64,000 bases of DNA from Gilvimarinus sp. DA14 (GTDB taxonomy: Bacteria > Pseudomonadota > Gammaproteobacteria > Pseudomonadales > Cellvibrionaceae). The position numbers and the translations under genes were made by a program. The DNA is taken from contig NZ_CP100350.1 of NCBI RefSeq assembly GCF_024204685.1, positions 3,002,501 through 3,066,500 of the forward strand, given 5' to 3'. Shown here piece by piece: positions 60,333 through 64,000 of this stretch. Numbering within the stretch: position 1 is the first letter of the stretch; every line of letters begins with the position of its first letter. The notes under the pieces are model-generated. The model saw only the letters and a list, made by a program, of their open reading frames with translations. It was not told where the DNA came from and ran no database searches.

Positions 60333-61146
60333 AACCAACCGCGGCCAGGCGATGATTGAGTTTGTCATCATCATTCCGGTATTGCTGTTGCTGATTTTTG
60401 CGGCGGTACAAATTGCGTTTATCTACTCGGCAAAAACGACGCTTAATTATGCAACCTTCCAGGCGGCGCGGGTGGCGGCCACCAATAACGCCACCTACAG
60501 CGCTATCCGCCGAGGGCTGGTGCGCGGTATGGCGCCTTTGTTTACCAACTCCTCGGCGCTCGGTGAGATGCGCGACGACATTGCCGCCGGTATCGATAGT
60601 GGCGGCACCCGTCGCGATGCCCTTTTTGAGGTGGACAATTACACTCGCGTAATTCGCATTAACCCCACCAGTGCGATGATTGGTTTGAGCGGCTTTGGTG
60701 AAGAGCTGGACGACGGCATGATCGCTCTGCCCAATGATAATTTGATGTACCGCCCTTCCAATTACACGGTGGACGACGTCAATATTCAGGACGCTAACCT
60801 ATTAAAAATACGGGTGCAGTATTGCTACAAACTAATGGTTCCGCTGGTTAATAAAATTATTGGCTCGCTCAGTGAGTTGAATAATCGCCGCGACCCGGGC
60901 AGTTACCGCGAGCACCATACGGTCAACGACCCGCGCTTTGCCGATGCCAACCGCGGTGAGGTCAACGAAGCCGCAGGCGTGACCGCTAGCTACGACGAGC
61001 TGTGCGGTAATCGCGCCGATGGCCGCGAGGGTTTTGTGCTGTTTGCAGAAGCTATTGTGCGGATGCAGTCTCCAGCTTATGCGGAGGATTCAGACCCTGA
61101 CTTTGAAGCGTTTATGTGTGACGGCGACAAAATGGTTTGCCCTTAG
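60319..61146 (+). CDS. tadE: TadE-like minor pilin
   Basis: This 275-residue protein has a short leader (MTSSKTNRG), a prepilin-type motif (QAMIEF, glutamate at +5), a hydrophobic helix (VIIIPVLLLLIFAAVQIAFIY) and the TadE-like block TLNYATFQAARVAA. The start at 60319 is chosen because it opens directly on the leader. A frame going back to 60130 is a shadow of the TPR gene. It closes the Tad locus. A weak hairpin follows at 61192. Confidence 0.85.
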   Translation: MTSSKTNRGQAMIEFVIIIPVLLLLIFAAVQIAFIYSAKTTLNYATFQAARVAATNNATYSAIRRGLVRGMAPLFTNSSALGEMRDDIAAGIDSGGTRRDALFEVDNYTRVIRINPTSAMIGLSGFGEELDDGMIALPNDNLMYRPSNYTVDDVNIQDANLLKIRVQYCYKLMVPLVNKIIGSLSELNNRRDPGSYREHHTVNDPRFADANRGEVNEAAGVTASYDELCGNRADGREGFVLFAEAIVRMQSPAYAEDSDPDFEAFMCDGDKMVCP

Positions 61147-61544
61147 CCCGCTAACCTCTATCAGCATTTTGGTCAGGCAGGTTTTCAGAAAAACCCTTGT
61201 TTCAGGGTTGTTTTGTCAGGCCTTTTATGTAAATATTTCCCGTGATTGGTCAGATAGGTTGCTCGCCGCTCTAAATGGCAAGCTGATTCACTCTCAGGCT
61301 GTCACCCTTAAGCGGCTGTTTCCTGCTATCGGTCTTACCAATCAAGTGTGGCTCTCCTTGGGGCTTTTGGCCCGGCGCGGGTGCTGGCGTGGCGCTCCAC
61401 CGAATTCGGTTGACCGTGTTGCACGGTAAGCACATGTCAGCCCCGCTTTTTTCTCGGTACAACCGGGAGCCTAACAAGAGTCAGACTGTGTTATAGTTCG
61501 GCTGACTTTAAGAGCCCATTACAATAAAAGCGGTGAGAATGAGC
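61147..61544. other. Spacer between Tad locus and TRAP transporter genes
   Basis: About 400 bases with a weak terminator hairpin near its start. An open frame in 61019-61429 runs mostly inside the tadE gene on another frame and has no ribosome-binding site or domain, so it is not called. No confident promoter for the TRAP genes was found. A TACAAT at 61520-61525 lacks a good -35 box. Confidence 0.55.
61192..61214 (+). terminator. Weak terminator after the Tad locus
   Basis: AACCCT-TGTTTC-AGGGTT followed by GTTTTG. The stem is only 6 bp, so termination may be partial. Confidence 0.4.
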
Positions 61545-62522
61545 ATGGGTAAGCCCTGGATAAAAATAACGTGTATGGCTCTGCTGGCGGGTGTATTGAC
61601 GGCCTGCGGTGGAGAAACTGACGTGCGTACATTAAAAATGGCGCACACACTCGATCAAACCCACCCGGTGCATCAGGGCATTGTTTTTATGTCCGAACGC
61701 CTGACGGAAATTTCCGGCGGCAAGATGCAGATCGATATTTACCCCGGCGGTCAGCTCGGCAGCGAGCGCGAGTTAATGGAGCTGTTGCAAATCGGTTCCC
61801 TGGCCATGACCAAAGTCTCCTCTAGCCCCATGGAAGGCTTTGTGCCTGCCATGAAGGTTTTCAATGTTCCCTATGTGTTTCGCGATAACGAGCACTTTTG
61901 GCGAGTGCTAAACAGCGACGAAGGTAAAGAGCTTTTGCTGGCAGGGGATTCGGTTAACCTGCGCGGCCTGGGATACTTTGATGCTGGCAGTCGCAGCTTT
62001 TATAACGTGGATACACCTGTACACAAACCCGAAGATCTGACCGGGCAGAAAATTCGCGTGCAGCAGAGCCAAACCGCGCTGCAGATGGTGAAGGCTCTGG
62101 GTGGATCGCCCACGCCTATCTCCTGGGGTGAGCTTTACACGGCTCTGTCCCAAGGCGTGGTGGACGGCGCTGAGAATAATCCCCCCAGCTTCTACACCTC
62201 TAAACACTACGAAGTGTGCAAGTACTACACCCTTAACGAGCATACCTCGGTGCCCGACATTGTGCTGATCAGCAGTTATATCTGGAACAATCTGAACGAG
62301 CAGGAACAGGTTTGGCTGCAGCAGGCTATGGATGACGCCGTGGTGTACCAGCGTAAACTCTGGGCGGAGAAAACCCAGGAGGCGCTGGATGCGGTAGAGG
62401 CCGCGGGCGTTACTGTGATTCGCCCGGATAAGAAGCCGTTTATGGACAAGGTGCAACAAATGCACGAGTCCTACAAAGGCACCGAAATTTACGATCTGAT
62501 TCAGACCTTCAAGGCGATGTAG
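61545..62522 (+). CDS. dctP: TRAP transporter solute-binding lipoprotein (DctP family)
   Basis: This 325-residue solute-binding protein has a lipoprotein signal (lipobox LTAC) and the DctP family fold, with TLKMAHTLDQTHPVHQG, YPGGQLGSERELMELLQIG, GQKIRVQQSQTALQM and WGELYTALSQGVVDGAENN. It captures an organic acid (the RVQQS arginine is the usual carboxylate ligand) in the periplasm for the DctQM permease encoded next. Start at 61545 is preferred because GGTGAG lies 7 bases before it. GTG 61533 and ATG 61539 are in frame. A sugar acid such as a uronate is a possible substrate but not proven. Confidence 0.9.
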   Translation: MGKPWIKITCMALLAGVLTACGGETDVRTLKMAHTLDQTHPVHQGIVFMSERLTEISGGKMQIDIYPGGQLGSERELMELLQIGSLAMTKVSSSPMEGFVPAMKVFNVPYVFRDNEHFWRVLNSDEGKELLLAGDSVNLRGLGYFDAGSRSFYNVDTPVHKPEDLTGQKIRVQQSQTALQMVKALGGSPTPISWGELYTALSQGVVDGAENNPPSFYTSKHYEVCKYYTLNEHTSVPDIVLISSYIWNNLNEQEQVWLQQAMDDAVVYQRKLWAEKTQEALDAVEAAGVTVIRPDKKPFMDKVQQMHESYKGTEIYDLIQTFKAM

Positions 62523-62531
62523 GTTGGCCGT

Positions 62532-63026
62532 ATGAAAGCGTTCGCACAAATTATCGAAAAAATCCTCGGCGCAGTGGTTGGCCTGTTAATGGCTCTAATG
62601 GTGCTGGATGTGACCTGGCAGGTGTTAACCCGCTTTGTGTTAAAAGAGCCCAGCTCTTACACCGAAGAGTTAGCGCGCTTTTTACTGGTGTGGATCGGCC
62701 TGTTAGGGGCCGCCTACGCCTATCGTAAAAAAGCGCACCTGGGGCTGGACATTCTGTCGCAAAAACTCGAGGGCGCGGCCAAGCGCAAGCTGGACATTTT
62801 TATTTCCATCGTCTGCATGGTGTTCGCCCTGGTTATTATGATCTACGGCGGCGCCAAGTTGATGCTGCTGACATTGGAGCTGGATCAAATGTCCGCCGCA
62901 CTGCAGGTGAAAGTGGGTTACCTGTACAGTGTGATTCCGTTAAGCGGGGTTCTAATTGTACTGTTTTCGCTGGACCGAATTATTAACGGTGACCCAGAGC
63001 CAGAAACCCTGGAATTTTACGAATAA
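62532..63026 (+). CDS. dctQ: TRAP transporter small permease (DctQ family)
   Basis: This 164-residue inner-membrane protein has four helices (about 12-32, 48-66, 86-110 and 128-148) and the DctQ features VTWQVLTRFVLKEPSSYTEELARFLLVW and RKKAHLGLD. It works with DctM. It starts 9 bases after dctP, and dctM follows after 59 bases. Confidence 0.92.
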   Translation: MKAFAQIIEKILGAVVGLLMALMVLDVTWQVLTRFVLKEPSSYTEELARFLLVWIGLLGAAYAYRKKAHLGLDILSQKLEGAAKRKLDIFISIVCMVFALVIMIYGGAKLMLLTLELDQMSAALQVKVGYLYSVIPLSGVLIVLFSLDRIINGDPEPETLEFYE

Positions 63027-63085
63027 TATTTTTCACATTTTGCCACCCGAGCAATTGCAAGAATAAACATAATTGAGGTAGTCAG

Positions 63086-64000
63086 ATGGATTGGTCCGTC
63101 GTAGTTTTGTTGGTGACATTCGTCGTTCTGTTGGTTTTGAATGTTCCTATCTCTATCGGCATTGGTATTGCTACCTTCGCCGCCATGTTGTTTACCATCG
63201 ACTTTGGCCCCGCTGCCGTTACCGTGGCGCAGCGTATGGCCAGTGGTATTAACAGTTTTGCCTTGCTGGCGATTCCCTTCTTTGTGCTGTCGGGATTATT
63301 GATGGGGCGCGGCGGTATCGCCCATCGCCTTATCGAATTTGCCAAGGTGCTGATTGGCATGCTGCCCGGTGGTCTGGCGTTTGTGAATATTATTAGCTGT
63401 ACCCTCTTCGGCGCCATTTCGGGCTCGGCGGTTGCGGCCACCTCGGCCATTGGTGGTTTTATGATTCCCACCATGGAAAAAGAAGGCTACGACAAAAACT
63501 TTAATACGGCGGTTACCGTTGCCTCGTCCACCACAGGGTTGCTGATTCCCCCTAGTAATATTCTGATTGTTTACTCCCTCGCCAGTGGCGGCGTGTCCAT
63601 TGCGGCGCTGTTTATTGCCGGTTACCTGCCGGGGATTCTGGTGGCCTTGAGTTTAATGGCTGTGTGTGCGGTGTACGCCAAAATGCACGGCTACCCGGTA
63701 GGTCGGGTTCCCACTGCAAAAGAGTTGACCAAGAAAACTCTGGATGCCATTCCCAGCCTGTTTTTGATTGTGCTGGTCATTGGTGGGATTGTCGGCGGCT
63801 TTTTTACCGCCACCGAAGCCAGTGTGATAGCGGTGCTCTATTCTCTGTTACTGTCGGTGTTTATCTACAAAGAGGTAAAACTGCCAGAGCTGCCAGAGAT
63901 TTTTATTAAGTCGGTGGAGACAACGGCCATTGTGATGTTGCTGATTGCCACCTCTACGGCTATGAGCTGGATGCTCAGCTACGAGAATATTCCGCAGAAT
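63086..64000 (+). CDS. dctM: TRAP transporter large permease (DctM family), 3' end outside window
   Basis: This open frame of 305 codons runs off the window end. It begins MDWSVVVLLVTFVVLLVLNVP after TTGAGGTAG. It shows DctM landmarks: INSFALLAIPFFVLSGLLMGRGG, GAISGSAVAATSAIGGFMIP, SSTTGLLIPPSNILIVYS and GGFFTATEASV. Full-length DctM is about 425-430 residues, so roughly 120 are missing. It is the sodium-driven transport subunit of the dctPQM set. Confidence 0.93.
   Translation, partial: MDWSVVVLLVTFVVLLVLNVPISIGIGIATFAAMLFTIDFGPAAVTVAQRMASGINSFALLAIPFFVLSGLLMGRGGIAHRLIEFAKVLIGMLPGGLAFVNIISCTLFGAISGSAVAATSAIGGFMIPTMEKEGYDKNFNTAVTVASSTTGLLIPPSNILIVYSLASGGVSIAALFIAGYLPGILVALSLMAVCAVYAKMHGYPVGRVPTAKELTKKTLDAIPSLFLIVLVIGGIVGGFFTATEASVIAVLYSLLLSVFIYKEVKLPELPEIFIKSVETTAIVMLLIATSTAMSWMLSYENIPQN

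Noticed and set aside
61019..61429. 136-codon frame at the end of the Tad locus
   Set aside because: First third overlaps tadE in another frame. No ribosome-binding site and atypical composition.

Overview
The window comes from a gammaproteobacterium, most probably of the Cellvibrionales (Cellvibrio, Saccharophagus and Teredinibacter neighbourhood). That placement is an inference. It rests on the Pseudomonas-like gene order birA-coaX-SPOR gene-tRNAs-tuf-secE-nusG-rplKAJL-rpoBC-rpsLG-fusA-tuf, on 407-residue EF-Tu copies, and on the polysaccharide-related genes. No phage, insertion sequence or CRISPR array was seen.

Layout. (1) 1-2030: the 3' part of a 23S rRNA gene, a 5S rRNA gene and the rrn terminator, then about 840 bases without a convincing gene but with a cluster of tandem hairpins. 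(2) 2871-12495, minus strand: an iron-uptake block. It holds a FepA-type TonB-dependent receptor under a strong Fur box, a TonB2-type energising operon (DUF3450, TtpC-like ExbB, short ExbB, ExbD, TonB, TPR protein), and a DUF3649-PepSY-DUF3325 membrane trio. (3) 12907-19648, plus strand: a sugar block with two secreted DUF1080 proteins, one fused to a cytochrome c and a propeller-like dehydrogenase domain, then a GPH-type sugar symporter and a cytoplasmic GH43 enzyme. (4) 19772-41924: housekeeping core with alr, birA, coaX, a SPOR protein, four tRNAs, tuf, tRNA-Trp, secE-nusG, the L11 and L10 operons, rpoBC and the str operon ending in a second tuf. Autoregulatory leaders, attenuators and promoters can be read here. 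(5) 42056-43108: a LacI-type regulator. (6) 43239-61146: a hybrid histidine kinase and a response regulator, followed by a Tad/Flp-type pilus locus. (7) 61545-64000: a TRAP transporter (dctP, dctQ, and dctM cut by the window end).

The most unusual region is the Tad locus. It has a small Flp-like pilin followed by a hairpin, several very large pilin-like proteins, and a CpaB homologue extended by about 30 tandem glycine-centred repeats grouped into five larger modules. It also has a CpaC secretin, a CpaF ATPase fused to an N-terminal FHA-like domain, TadB, TadC, a DUF192 protein, a TPR lipoprotein and a TadE-like protein. No CpaE/TadZ and no prepilin peptidase are visible. The two-component pair directly upstream and an inverted repeat before the pilin suggest, without proving, that it controls the locus.
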